Source: Dipetalonema caudispina
Taxonomy: Eukaryota; Nematoda; Chromadorea; Rhabditida; Onchocercidae
NCBI GenBank assembly: GCA_013365325.1
Contig: JABVXV010000157.1
Location: 62,001 to 126,000, forward strand
Length of the DNA stretch: 64,000 nt
Reading direction: 5' to 3'
Part shown: piece after piece, positions 44,126 to 59,530 of the stretch
Layout of the letters: every line of letters starts with the position of its first letter
How positions within the stretch are numbered: the first letter of the stretch is position 1
Notes under the pieces: generated by a model
The model's database searches: none
Seen by the model: the letters and a program-made list of their open reading frames with translations, nothing else
What the model was told of the DNA's origin: nothing
Made by a program: the position numbers and the translations under genes

Positions 44126-44217
44126 TACTGCCACTAATGCTACTATTACTACTACTACTACAACAACTACTACTATTACTATTACTATTACTATTATTAC
44201 TACTACTACTACTAAAC
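44126..44217. repeat. ACT/TTA trinucleotide array in rootletin 3' UTR
   Basis: About 90 bases of ACT, TAC, CAA and ATT-type triplets begin about 80 bases after the rootletin stop codon and should lie in the 3' UTR if the poly(A) signal at 44436 is used. On the minus strand it forms a Ser/Asn-rich artefact frame. Confidence 0.85.
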
Positions 44218-44324
44218 TGGTAACCAGTGCCAGATTTAACAAAAATTTCTTGGAAATTAACTTTTGTCATCTTATGTGCTTGTATTTGTTGCTGGCATGG
44301 TATGTTAATGATAGAATGGCTTTT

Positions 44325-44363
<39 letters not shown>

Positions 44364-44435
44364 GCAAAAAAAAAAAAACAAAAAAAAAAAATATTAAATA
44401 TTAATGTGAGCTTTTATTGATTTTTTAACAACTGT

Positions 44436-44441
44436 AATAAA
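44436..44441 (+). terminator. che-10: Likely rootletin polyadenylation signal
   Basis: An exact AATAAA lies 393 bases after the distal rootletin stop; a second lies at 44656-44661. Internal A runs at about 44326-44391 could confuse oligo-dT based 3' end mapping. Confidence 0.35.
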
Positions 44442-45373
44442 TGAATCGAAAATTTTCAATTTAGTTTTCTTTTATTGTTCATTAAAATTTTTCTTGAATT
44501 TAAACAAATTTTTCCCTTATGTTATTTGCTCGTACTACGTATAGTCATCGTTATTTTACAATTGCAATATTTTCGCTTGGAAAAAGACAAGAGAAAAAAG
44601 TTGATGTAAATTAAAATATACATAAATAATTAAACATATAAGATGCAAATGCATCAATAAAATATATTTTTAATCAATACTGCCACTTTTTTCCCAAGCG
44701 GAAAGATTCAAAATTTCATAATTTTTTTTTTTTTTTTTTTTTTCCCCGTTAAAAAAAAAAAAGCCTCGACTTGATGGTTTATCATTTTCTTTTTTTCTTC
44801 ATAGCATCATTGATAAGCTTATATCATATCAGCTGCCAAATCTTACATAATATCGTTTCATCCTTTATATTTCATTATTTTTTCAAATATCAATGTTGTC
44901 TGTAGTGAGTGACGCCATTCTACCAAAAATAAATAATGTATTCATTTTTTGGCTATGTTGTTGATGCTATGAAATATGTTAACTGAGGGAAAAAACAAGA
45001 AAAACTTGCTTTTTTTTTTTTTTTTTTTTTTTTAAACAATAGCCCAATTATTGTGATTAGTAATTGCATATCAAATATGGGTAAACAAACACTAACCATC
45101 ATAAAAAACCTTGCAGCAATAATCGTTTAGCTTACTTATTTCAATCTATTTATTGATTATGCTATCGATAGTAAAACAAAAAATTATTTAAAATAAAGAA
45201 GGAACAACTAATAGCTAACATACATTATAAGTGGTTATGAGTTAATTACTGTGCAGATTGAAGAAAAAAAAAAAAAAAAAACATGAACACTGGGGTAAAA
45301 GGATTATCAAGTCTTGTATATAAGAAAAACAGAAAATGAATTTAATATTGAAATTCAAATTTATGAGAAAAAT

Positions 45374-46922
<1,549 letters not shown>

Positions 46923-47236
46923 TGTTAATAAATATTTGTCGAAATTAATTATAATTAGATCGTTAAATTTCCATACAAATAACACTAAACTAGAATGATA
47001 AATCCATGGAAAATGATTATATCAATTAGTGATCAAATCATACAATTATCAAATACGTTAAGCCATGTTATAATGGCCATAAATGTAAAAATATTTGGTC
47101 CGTATGTACATTTTTCTCTCCCATTATCCAAAAAAAAAAAAAAAAAAAATGATAGCAATCGTGATGACAGCAAAAATTGTATCATTCCAGAAAGTGAGAT
47201 AATATATTAGGCTTTGAATTTAATCCCAACAAAATG

Positions 47237-47268
<32 letters not shown>

Positions 47269-49458
47269 CTTAAACAGTCTAATACTTGAACCCTATCATT
47301 TTTCCACCAAATTTTTTTACCTTGAACTTGCGATACAACAAAACAGGTTGTTGCCATCCTAATATTTCGGGAAAAAAAATACACAAAACAACGGGAACAA
47401 AATTCAACTCAAACCACACAGTCTATTTTACTGATTGAAATTAACGAACGGTTCGAAATTATTAATTACTCCGTTACGCAGTTAAATCTATGTCTCACCA
47501 TTTGAAATCTAGTTCCCAATGACAAATTACATTTGGATATGTTTTAAACCCCTTTCTTCCTCAAGAAAAAAAAAAAAAAAAACTCGAAGTAATCCAAAAA
47601 ACATAAACAAATTTCTACCCAGTTTCTGTGCAATTTATTTAGCAAATACAATAAGCCAAATTTTATCCATATCTTTCAAACCTTCGTATCATCAATTTTT
47701 GTATGATATACTCCGTTGGGTATAATTTTACCTTCTAAAAAACCTCGTCCTTCATATGTACCGTCAATAAAAACAATATGTAAATTTATACCATTTGAAA
47801 AGTTTCACTTTAAATGATTCCTATGTATATCTTTAATACATTTTTGCATTGCTGTTTTAGATGGGATTAAATAAAATGTGTGATAAGGAAATTGTATACC
47901 GAAGGGTAGATAATCAATCCCCCATGATGGAACATGAACAATTATTGATAATGTTAACCCATAAACATAACCGCAATAGATAATAATTTATTCAATAAAA
48001 TAAATTAGACTCGAACTATAATAATAAATGAAGTGACTTTTAGCAGCATATGTTAGAGAGAGAGAGGGAGAGAGAGACAGATGGACAGACAGAGAATCGA
48101 ATGTGTTCAATTATGTTCAGAAAGTCCGCAAATAATTGATCTAGACTGAATTATTCACTACATGTACCACCATTAAAACTTTTGTCTTTTATCAAATCGT
48201 ATGAGAAATCATGTCTAATGATTTAATTCATTACGCATATCATATTCTGGAGAGACATATTTGTAGTAAGCGAAAAAAAATCAGTCAAGTTTAAAATGAA
48301 ACGAATTTGGTAATGAAATGGCTATATGAAAGTAGAAAATAAAGCAATACTCACATCATAAGGAATGATAACACAGTTCCATCTTTAATTATCACAAGGA
48401 ATATATGAAATTTTAGAAAAAAAAATACATCTTTTTTCTACAACAGAAAATGAAATATTGCATAACAATAAATCTGCCAGAATACGAAAATCAAAGAAAT
48501 TACGACTTAAATAATTTAAACACAGGATGAAACAATAAGCAACTAAAATGATGCAATCAATACAATCAACTGTGCTAATCAACAGTTGTTATGTATAACT
48601 ACAAGTTAAAACATAATTCACACAAATCCCTACCAGAGAAGACCCTCGACTGCTACAGATCTCCTCTATTCATGCTTTTACCGTTATCATCCTCGGACTG
48701 CTATTGTTTGATCCTACAAACATTTTATATTTAGCTTTTTTCAAGAATGCTTACCTTTCACTTTTCGCCAGCAAGCTCGAAGAAACTTTCCAACATTTCG
48801 AAACACATACCATAACGTATCAATACAATAATGAAATTTAGCATCTCGTACATTACTCGATCATTCTTTTAGTTTCAATATCACCGTCTATAACTTCACA
48901 AAAAAATGCAAACAATTCTTTAAAACAGAGCTTTCTTTAAAACGAATTCCAAAACCAATTTGAAGTATTTGTTCAAGATAATTAAAATATTAACTGATAA
49001 ACAAGTAATAATACAAATGAACCCTTCATGAATGCTCCGGAATAAAGTGGAAGTCGGAAAAGAAATAAATAAATCTTCAACAATTTCTTGCAAAGCAAAC
49101 TGATTTAAAAAAAAAAGAAAAAAAAAACATCAAAAAAGAAACAGTATTATGCTCACACACCGATAATGTAAGCTTATTGATAACAGCATAGAAACACCCA
49201 CGTATAATTTTAAAAATTTCCTTTCATCATACCACCGTACCATATGACTATATATGTACTCTCTACTACATATATTTGTAATTATATGGGTATCTATGCA
49301 TGTTGATACCACACATATGTATGAAAATCAAAAAACATACGATATAAAATCTTTGTTAATAACCTTTCTGCCCTTTTGTTTTCATCAATATTATATGAAT
49401 ATAGGCCAAATTCAAATAAACAGTGAGGTTAGCTTAAGTTAACAATCATTAAACAAAA
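46923..49458. other. Intergenic region, AP-2 alpha 3' end to PI4K2 start
   Basis: About 2.5 kb between two minus-strand genes, with A runs near 47131 and 47241 and a GA-rich tract near 48055. A 74-codon open stretch without ATG lies on the plus strand at 48617-48841; it has no family resemblance and is probably chance. Otherwise nothing was seen. Confidence 0.55.
48055..48098. repeat. GA/GACA-rich simple repeat
   Basis: Imperfect GA tract grading into GACA units in intergenic sequence. Confidence 0.8.
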
Positions 49459-52400
49459 TCAAAACTGCTGCGACAGTATATCACACAAGTGACTTGCAAC
49501 AGTATCACGTGAACTTCGCACAGTTAGTCGATACATCTGTAAATATTTCAATGATGAAACAGTAATAAGGAACATTACCTCACTAATTTTTAGGTCCTAC
49601 ATTAAATTTATGATTTTAGCAGTAAGAGAGACCAAAACCTCAACTCAGAACTAATAACAATCATCTTTTTTCCTCTCCTGCATGCAATTTTCTCCTTTTT
49701 CATAATTTTGTCTCTTCTGCGGTTATCTTCCGCTACTTAGTTTGTTAGTTAGAACAATACCTAGTCTTAAGTTCTAACCCAAGATTGTTAAGTCATGCAA
49801 AAAACAAAACATGTCTGACTGCAATGATATGAAAATTCGAACAATAACGTAAAACATGCCCGCCCACACTTTTATGCCTATTTGGAAATCGTAACAACTG
49901 TTTGTTATGACTATTACGCTTTAAGACCATGAATATATGCAGTATGATTCAAACACAATGCAACAGCCTAATGGAAGATAATATACAGCATATAATGGTC
50001 GGCAGAAAACATACCGCGACAATAAATTTTAGGAAGACCTAATCTTTAAAGAGATTAAACATATATGCTACGTTACTTCGCAGCCAACACCATGTCAAAA
50101 TTAAAATAGAAATAATCGAATAACCTTTGCTTGTTTATTCGGTTCCAAACGAATAAGAGTACCAATCTGCTGCATTTTCGTATTAACTATCCCGGCACAA
50201 ACGTAATTTTCCGGATTTGGATCTACTTCTTGTAACAGCCGAGGTCCAAAACCACTTAGCTTCAAAAATCGTTAATTATCATTACCTCAAACATAAATGC
50301 ATTTTGGGAATTTCAGCTAAGCAAGTGCGCTTTCCACTACATCGCTTTAATTTTTATTCTTTATCGAATTTCATTTTTGTTAAGAATCTCCTCTAAAGGG
50401 GATTTGGGATTCTGAGTGAAATTTCAGATCTTTTTTAAGTAAAAGGAATCAGTAATTCACGCAGTACATTTTTTCTAGGAAACAATAATTTAAGCGTTTT
50501 TAAGGGATCGGAACTTAAAGAAATTAAAAGACAGAAATAATCGAATAAAGTTATTAAGTTACTTTTGTCCTGATTTGTTCTCGATCTATCGGCAATTTTG
50601 CAGGAAATATTTTTTGATTCTCTTGAGTTGATCTGTAAATATGTTTTCGTTTCTTGTTTTTGACAGTATTAACCAATAAAAAAAGAAACTCATGGATGGA
50701 ATGATAAAAGATGCAACATACTGAGAAAGTTGCTTCCAGCGGGTGAAGAACTGCTCTGAGGACATATCCGTTGGTTCAAAAAATTTGTTGATAAAAATGG
50801 GAAGAGCAAAAGTTTTGTCAAAAGATTGCTGCCTATTGCTAACATCACTGAAAATGATACTTATTCAGCAATAGAAAAAAAACTACAGTATAATAAAGTT
50901 CAGCTTTCATAAAATCTCAAACACTAATGTGTCTGCTCTTTCTGAATACCATATGTTTACGAGTTAAGTAACTACGACCTAATTCTAATACGAAAATTTC
51001 AAGGAACCAGAAATAAACAAGAAGTGAATCTTTTATCAAATTTGTACGAGCACTAGATTAATCTAAGCAATAACTAAACTCGAACATGTATAACACAAAA
51101 TCCATTTTTTATTAGTTCATATAAATTTCACTAAATTGAAAACTTACGAAAAAGTGAAAATGAGGTGAAGAAGAGGACAACGATGAAATTCTTGCTCGCA
51201 TACAAAATTGATTAACTGCTGCACTTGTGATCCACCCGTGATGGTACTATCTACTGCTTTACACTGTAATACGAACTTCAGTTCAACAGAAAGCACAACT
51301 TGTTATCAAAAAGTGATTTCCAGAATACTTTTCACAACGCACCAATAATTTTTGCACTGTTATTCTTACTGTGACAGGGATTTTAAGGCAGCAACAATTT
51401 TCAAAAAACTACTGCCACAATAAAACTACCACATGATGAATTTAAACAATAGTTCCACTGAATTTACAACGATAAAGCCATAAAAACCAGTAATACCTGT
51501 GCAATCAGTTGACTGCTCAAAATTCCGGAGCAAAACAGGCTTGGGCTAAAATCAGTGAATGAATAATTTGTTTTATTGCCATAAAATATTCCTAAGCGTG
51601 CAAGGTTGGCACGGGTTTCTAATTTGTATCCAATCTGGATTGTCGAGTCTTCGTAAAGAACGCCGCTGTTCTTTGTCGCGAACCTGCAAAACAAAATGAC
51701 CGATTTCATCAAGATATTTCATATGCTTCATTTTTTCGATAAATACATCACTGCATTTGACAAGATTTTTCTCAGTTGTAAATCCACAACAGATAGCTTA
51801 AAAGCGATTGAAGTACTAACTTTAGTACATCTGGATAATTATCCACAGCAGGTTCACCATTTGTTGAAGCTGTTGTCGATCGCACACCGTTCGCTGCAGT
51901 TGCAGTTGGAGAACTAAATATGTCTACCAAAGCCTTGGATTCCAAACCAGGACTGATATCTAGCAACTGACCTGACGTTTGCTTTGTGTCCTGAAGTATA
52001 AGATTTCTACTTATCCTGTGAAACCCCATATATAGTATTAATTAGAAAATAACGGAAATCTAAATATATTAAGTATTAGGGAGTGTAGCCCACAGAAATC
52101 TGTCTAAAATATAAAAAATAACTTGCATGATTCATCATTGCAGTCGGACGCTGCTTCTTTTCAGCAGCCTGATTTACGAGCTCTTCGACATGCGGTTTCG
52201 ATTTTTTCAATTTAGCAAGCAGCGAGCTTTCTTTCTCAGGAAAGGGTGGCATTTCTTCCAATATCTGAAATTCATTAATAAATTTAGTATTAATGAAAGG
52301 GCCTATGAAAAAAATCTGGTAGAGAATAAAAAATATTACTGTTGCAAGAACATCTGGAGAAGCAACTCTGGACAATTGAAGATATTCTACAGCACGCTGC

Positions 52401-55400
52401 TGTAACTCAGCGTCGGGATTACGCAAATTGTGATCCATCCGAAAAACCTAAAAATGGAAGAACTTATAAAATATGCACTCTTTATAAAGTAAATATTGCA
52501 ACAAACATCGCGAATGCTGCGCACTTACCTCCTGAATCATTCCTTTGATTTCTGGGAACAAATTGCAGAATTTTACGTATGTTGACAACAGAAGAGATCT
52601 TGTTGCAATAGAGCACAAATGATACTTGCTGTGTAGAAGTTCAAACTGAACCTGTGGGCTGCAATATAATTCCGCATCACAGACAAGCCTTAATAGAACT
52701 AAAAAACCTACGTTCAACACCCGCTATTTGCTTAAACTTCAAAATGAGTCAAAATTACTTTAATGTAAAATACAACAAATTCAATATATATCGGGAAGTG
52801 TACACAAACTCCGTACAACTAACCTTGACCGTGCATCTCCGGCTATCAAGTTTCCAAATTCTCCCAGTATGTAACCTCCAACCTTGACCATGTTTTCATG
52901 ACAAGCTGGTCTCTGAAACCGAATTCCTGTGCAAACTTACATTTATTTTGAACAGAAATAAAGATTTGCAATGACTATACTCGATCCGTACATAGGTACG
53001 AATCCGAATCTGAAAAATCAAGTGGCAATAAAATTCATTACCTGCAGCGCTTCAAAAACAGTTTTAGCTGCATAGCCCTGCACATCCTCCCTGTTGACAA
53101 CAATTTGAATAACACGATACCAGACCTCTTCAGACACGTAATCACCAGCAATTCGAATCAACTTTAGGATAACATCAACATACCATGTATAATCCGTAGC
53201 GTATTTTTCAGCCAAAATTGCCACCTTCAGCACCTGGAAGAACCGAATAATGAAAAAATAAGTATTTGAAACTAAAACAAAAACTAGGATATTCAAACAG
53301 TGCCCAAAATAAATCCGGAAATTTGAAAAGTACTAACTTACCATCTCTTCTCGAATTGAATAGTCAGCCGTTTCAAGATATGATAACATTTCGAAAACAA
53401 TTTCTGCAGCATTTGATCTAAAAGTGTACAGAATAACTTGGCATCTTCATAAATTTTTGTTACAATCGCCAAAGATTTCGCTAAACAAATACAACTCGCT
53501 TTTTGTAAAATTTCATTTCGTTCAACTTACCGATCACACATAGCATAGAGTAAATCAACTGCTCGTTGTCGGACTGAAACATCTCTTTCAGTTTTCAAAC
53601 TATTTATGATTGTTTCTTGATGTCTCTTCACGGCTTCATGTGAAAATTCTGAAGTTGCCAGTAAACACATTGACTCCAAAGCAAGATACCTAAAATTGCT
53701 AATGAGACCCGATAAAAAAACAACTTGAATGGGAAACCAATAACAACCGGTAAAACATATAAAGAAATCTCAAAGCTGTCTATAGGGTCACTAAGGTACA
53801 CCTTTCTCTTTAGACGACCTACAAGCACACTGAAAATAGCAGGGCATGAATCTTCCGAAGGTGGCTTCCGGTAATAGTTCAAATACTTATTATAATTCTT
53901 CATGAATAGCAACCTGCGGTTATTAAGCATATTAAATAAAACAACTAGGAAAAAATGAAACTAAATGAATTCCAAATTATTTACTGACCTCAAATTTGTC
54001 TCACGATGGGATAGAAAAGTGCCTAGCTGATTGCAAGCTCGAACAAGTAAACTTGGCTCCGTATCCATATGGATGATCAGAGCAATAGATTCAAAGAGCA
54101 CAGCGTTTTTAGCATTCGAATGTTGCACTTTTTTGGACTTTGGAGCATCCATGGCTTTATTCAAGATTCCTTCCAGACATTCCATTAAACGAGACTTGTT
54201 GCTTGGATCTTCTGTAATTCATCAATAAAATTGCTTTACTGCACACCGCTAACCATCAAGACGTAACAGTACATAAAAATTAATGAAACTAGAACGAAGA
54301 CTCACCTGGTGGTGGATAATTCTGTAGTAGTCTCAACAATTTCACACAAAGCCAAGGTGCTGGTACAAAGTAATAAGTATAGTCTTGCAAGTCGGTGTAA
54401 CCTGCAGTCACGATCTGCAATAGATTTTCTGAAAGTTATATAGCTATTTCTACAGAATTTGATATGGCGCATTACTCTAACATTACATTACATAATTCTG
54501 AAACAAAATGACAACAAGTTATTCCAAAGTTGACGCAAGTATGGGAAGTGAAATTGAAATGTATAAAAACCTTACTCGACTTAGCCTTGAAATAGCCAGC
54601 GAAATGCATCCTTTATATTCATCAGGCCATTTCTTGGACAGTGCTTCGATCAGTGAAGCAGCTGATGTAACAACACCCTAAAAATAATTCCAGTTGAAAA
54701 TCCGAAGTTCAAAAGTAAATGAATGCAAAATTTGAAGGATTTCGGTAAAAAAAAGAAACACAAAAATAAAAGTCGAAATTTCGGGAAATGCGCAACGGTA
54801 AAACCCTCAAAATAGCAACATGATAGAAATCCCTATAAAAATACTGAAACTATCACCAAATGCTGGTCATTTAATAGATGAACAATACGGGAGGAAAATT
54901 CGCTGGGCGGTAAAACATCTGGGCATATTCTAAACAGTTTCAACAGGCATAATGCCGCACTTTGCTTAACAAAATCGATTGTATCCCTGAAATAAAATGA
55001 AAAAAAAAATAGAATCAATAGTCTTTAATAGTCTTTTTTCAAGGATCTAAAGTGAAAAAACAGATTATAAATCCGTGTTAATATACAGGCTAAATTTACG
55101 TCAGTGTTACTACGACTATGAAATTGATTATCCTGTGAAGGGAAAGTCTGAGAAGCAATAATGGATGTGGCACTTCCGAAAAATACGTAAAACCCGAAAT
55201 TTTGAAATAGTAGAATTTCAAATTATATCAGAAAACAATCACCCGGAAACTAGCAATTTCGGTAAATCTTGAGCAAATGCTTCAGCCATGTCCTTACTAC
55301 CAATGTTTGAAATGCATTGTAATGCCAAATTAACATGAACAGGATTGCGCGACTGGAGATCATTCTTTATTGATTGAATAATCAATTTGATCAAATCAGA

Positions 55401-56309
55401 ATTATTATTTATCAATACCGAAATGAAAAGGTAACCCTGGAAAGGAAATAATAATTGAACAATAAGAAAACAATTCATTGACTGTATAAAATGAAAATTG
55501 TGAACACTTCCTAACTAAAATCAACAGAGCACCTTCCTACCTAAAGATTGTATCACTATCACTTAAACAGGCTTTCTTCTCAATAACTCACAGAAAATGG
55601 AACTTACAATTTGTTTCTCGGTGTATTTATTTGAACTTAATAAATTAGTCGCTTCCATATGGCCGAAATCAATATCATTGCCAAGAAGAAAGATGAATAA
55701 AAGCTTACAGACATATTTCTTCTTCTGATAACCATCAATCATTTTATCACCTATAGAATGAAAATATCCAATATAATTTTTTATAGGATAATCTATTTAA
55801 AGTAAATTTGACTAAAGAGTTTGCAAAATTTCGAATTAAAGGATTGTGATTTTTATTCTGTTGGAATACAAGAAAGCTCAAAACAGATATTAGATATTTT
55901 ATCAGATATTGAAGACGTTCCTAAGAAATTTAGAATTTCGTTGATGCATTAGAATTTTATGGTGCATCTTGATTTTACTAAAATAGAAGAAATACGGAGT
56001 AGATATCAGGTTTTTTTAACAAGTAATGAAAATGTTTCGGGTGTTTCGGTAATACTGAACATTCAAACACATTGTGGAAAGAGATTTAACTTTTACTGAA
56101 CTAGCAAGCATACCAACAACACTTCTATTTTTTGCACAAAAACTAAAAATAATAAAAAGAGATATGAAACAAAAACCTTTAAATTTGCTGCGAATATTTG
56201 CCAATTCTCGGTTGATCCGTTTCAACTCTGCTTCCTTACTTTTACAGTTCCGAATATCCGAGATGAAAACGGCAAGGCCGCGCATCCCATCCCCTTTAAC
56301 AGCAGGCAT
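49459..56309 (-). CDS. apa-2: AP-2 clathrin adaptor complex subunit alpha (alpha-adaptin)
   Basis: Large subunit of AP-2, which links clathrin, cargo and PI(4,5)P2 during endocytosis at the plasma membrane. There are 21 exons in transcript order: 56309-56177, 55750-55608, 55436-55243, 54986-54857, 54677-54576, 54414-54306, 54211-53989, 53689-53531, 53417-53342, 53233-53042, 52912-52824, 52658-52529, 52447-52340, 52264-52127, 51990-51821, 51683-51497, 51263-51148, 50847-50722, 50632-50563, 50259-50125, 49536-49459. They give 935 residues, the normal family length. The N-terminus [20 protein letters not shown] and the basic [14 protein letters not shown] stretch that binds phosphoinositide are intact. 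The helical trunk runs to about residue 640. A short Ser/Thr/Pro-rich hinge follows, then the appendage (ear) domain with RWKQLS and [17 protein letters not shown]. It ends [20 protein letters not shown] plus six residues. The junction 52127/51990 needs a GC donor. Identity is certain. Confidence 0.97.
51991..52126 (-). other. apa-2: Probable GC-AG intron in apa-2
   Basis: On the coding strand the upstream exon ends MMNH and is followed by GCAAGT, the classical donor of GC-AG introns; the acceptor TACTTCAG precedes GACACAAAGC. This is the only junction that keeps phase. The nearby GTTATT donor would shift the frame, and the in-phase GTGGGC further on is a poor donor and would add 13 residues of unsupported sequence. 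Confidence 0.6.
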
Positions 56310-57440
56310 TTTTGACTGCTACACAAAGCAGCCAATATTTATTAGTTTTCACTTTCTTCCACCAATTTTTGCCTGATAAAAAAAGAATAAAGAAAATAAA
56401 GAAATGTAGACAAAAACTTATAATTCTTTCTATTTTTAAAGAAAAAAAAAATGAAACGAACAATTATATAAATTAGAATGAGCTAAATTTCTCAACGAAT
56501 TTCATTACATTTATGATGAAAAATTTGGACCAATCCAAAATAGTCATATTTGAAAAAAAAAAAAAAAAAAAAAAAAAAGAAATAACTAACTATACAATAT
56601 GACGTCCCGAACTCTCGGAATACCACCCGAGAATCCCCCAAATTTCCACTACAACCAATATCGAGTATCGTCACCACAATGGGACGTCGTCCGACTTATT
56701 AACCACCCTGCCCTTTTCGTGAATGTTTAACCCTTATAAGCAAAATACCTCATTAAAATTATCGTTGCAAGAGCAACACTGTTGCTAACAGCTATATATT
56801 AATTTATTAAACAATGGTAATGTAAACAAGTGAACAACGGATGCTCCAAGGGATGATGCATTTGTATGATCAAGGATGGAAGAAATCAGTCAGAACCTAT
56901 GATAGATGATAAGATATTAAGGATTATTCCATTTATCATATAGTGTCATTGTTATTATAATTGACTAGAACAAATCAATAAATGAATAAAATTCAGTGGA
57001 ATTATATGAATAATTTTATTTCAAGAAGTTATTGTATGCTTAAATAATTTAGGAAAAAATAGTTGAAAATAAATGTCCATATGAATTGTTAAATGAAATA
57101 TTACGTATAGTTTTTTCTTTTTTTTTTTTATCCGATAAGAAATATTTATAAATTATAAAAAAATGGAAAACAATTTTTTCATGGATTATTATCATATTTT
57201 TATAAGATAAAACAAAGTAATGCAATGAATTATTGCGGCAAATTTTAATATTTTTTGTCAAGATATAACGGAAGCTTTTTGTTTTCTCTCTCTCTCTCTA
57301 TTTTTTTTTTTTTTTTTGCCATTTTTTAAAAGTTTATTTTCGAGTTTATTTTTCCCTAAAATTCGTTATAAATAATCCTACACTCTTACAGATTTCGAAA
57401 TTCATTTTTTTTTTTTTTTTGAATTCACATAAATTCTTAT

Positions 57441-57441
<1 letters not shown>

Positions 57442-57536
<95 letters not shown>
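57442..57536. repeat. 95-base uninterrupted poly(T)
   Basis: An unbroken T run of 95 bases, the longest homopolymer in the window. No retroposed gene or target-site duplication is evident beside it. Confidence 0.95.
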
Positions 57537-58017
57537 CTCTAAATTCCTATTTATTTATTTTTTCTTTTTCTATTTTTAAAAATGATATGTGAAAAAAAAA
57601 AAAAAGAGGAAGTTTGATTTGTTCGTTATTCTCTATAATATAGCTAAAATAAGTAAAAGGTATGATGAATAATGAAAGAATGAAAATATCAGGATAACAA
57701 ACACCCTCCTAAATCGATACCAATTTCTGCAGATGCTTATCGTTGAAAAGCATCCTCAAAAGGAAGAGTAATATTGGGACGAAAACATTTTTGATTTCTT
57801 TTACAATGGAAATCTTTGCAACATTCATCTTTTAGTTTCAATAATCGAAATATCAACAACTTAATCGGGGTCAATCCATTTTTCAACGAGGAAACATCAT
57901 GAAACGACAATTACTAACATTTGATTGAAAAAAAAAAACGAAAGAAGGAAAGAGATATGAAAATGAAATTTGATTGCATTTTTAAGACATTGTCGGCAAA
58001 ATTGTTGATCGATATGA

Positions 58018-58074
58018 TGTGTATGTGTGTATGTGTGTGTATGTGTGTATGTGTGTGTGTGTGTGTGTGTGTGT
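58018..58074. repeat. TG dinucleotide microsatellite
   Basis: An imperfect TG tract of about 57 bases with TATG interruptions. The Thr/His frame across it on the minus strand is an artefact. Confidence 0.95.
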
Positions 58075-58366
58075 AATTTTAGCATTTTATTGGATTCTTC
58101 CTTTCTTTTTTTTTTTTTTTCTCTCTAATTTTGAGATTTAATTGTTACAAACGAATGAAACTTTAAAACGTAAAATTCGTATTATTGATAATTAATCAAT
58201 TCAAATTTTTGTTATTTTACGGTAATAAATTACATATTTAAAATATTTCTAAAAAATGGATTACCAAAAAAAAGGAAAAAGTAAGAGGAAGGAAAGAATT
58301 GATAGATTAATTTATTAATACTATTACAGCAAAAGGATGAATAAAATCAAGTAATTGAGTAAACAT

Positions 58367-58372
58367 TTTATT
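58367..58372 (-). terminator. Likely polyadenylation signal of the nitrobindin-like gene
   Basis: AATAAA on the minus strand, about 40 bases after the stop codon of the nitrobindin-like gene. Confidence 0.45.
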
Positions 58373-58409
58373 CGCATAATCAAGAATTAACATTAATTTT
58401 CAAATTTAT

Positions 58410-59492
58410 TTATTTCTTCTGTTTAGTGTAGATCACTCGTGTATGCTCCAAATAGCCATGTGCTGGATGTGTCGCTGTTCGCATTTCAATTATTTGCTCC
58501 AAATACTGATCGTCATGCTTGATGAAAGTTCGTCGTAACTAATAAATGATGATATTTAATTTACTATGAAAAATTTCATTTAAAATTAAATAATAATGAA
58601 TTTAAATTTCACCAATTTTTGCATATGTAATTTATAGACATTCAATTTCTTTTTTGCTTTTTTTTTTTTTTCCTATCCCTCAAACTTTATAGATGAATTA
58701 TTAAAATATGATCAAAATGTTTTGAACAAAATGTTCAAAAAATAAAAATTTCATATTGAAACTAACTTATACAAGTTCTATTATGAACTAAGCTTATTAA
58801 TTTTTATACTAAATATAAACAATTCTTTGAAAAAAAAAAAAAAAAACAAAGAAGAAAAAAAAAGAGTAAACAATGTGATGAATTGATAGCTAAAGAACTT
58901 ACATCCTCAACTGGAAGATCCCTGGAGAATGAAATCCTCCCAATATCCTTCAATGTTAAAATCATCTTGTTTGGTGCAACTTCACCCACTTCATAAGTTG
59001 TAAATCCTATATATGTTATAAATTTTAAATTATCAATGGAAAATTGAAATGATATATATATATATATATTAAAAATAGAAAATTTAATATGTTCCCTATC
59101 GCAATCTTTCTCTCTCTTTATTTATATGTACATATATTTTCTAATTATTTGAAATTAATAATTAGAGAAACAAATATGATGGACCGTTATTTCCGGCTGT
59201 CATCAGTGTCGCATTTCCAAATGGATCCACAGTAATAAAGCCCCATTCATCATGAAAATGATCTTTAGTTGTATGCGACCATGCACGTGCACTAAAAAAG
59301 TAGAAAAAAAAAAAAAACAAAACAAAATTAAACTAAAAATTAATTAACAAATTAAACGATTTAAATAAATGCAAAAAAATTCGCACGAATTTTACAAATT
59401 TTTTTTTACAATTATATATTCTTTGCACAAACTGATCGATTATCAAGTAATTATTGTTATTAAAAAAATGATTTATACCATTTCATTCTTTT

Positions 59493-59530
<38 letters not shown>

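Larger units (their letters stand above)
44044..45373. other. Intergenic region between rootletin and PI4K2 fragment
   Basis: This stretch lies between convergent genes and holds the rootletin 3' UTR, the trinucleotide array, long A/T runs and poly(A) signals. I searched it on the minus strand for the missing PI4K2 catalytic exons and found no trace of them. Confidence 0.65.
56310..58409. other. Intergenic region upstream of apa-2
   Basis: About 2.1 kb between two minus-strand genes. It should hold the apa-2 promoter (next to 56309) and the 3' UTR of the nitrobindin-like gene. It contains an exceptional poly(T) run and a TG microsatellite but no recognisable exon. Confidence 0.6.

Noticed and set aside
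44091..44381. Minus-strand Ser/Asn-rich frame after rootletin
   Set aside because: Produced by the trinucleotide array and poly(A) run; not related to the missing PI4K2 exons.
53628..53930. Minus-strand frame with [18 protein letters not shown] inside an apa-2 intron
   Set aside because: AP-2 alpha is contiguous across 53989/53689 without it, and the frame does not match any adaptin segment.
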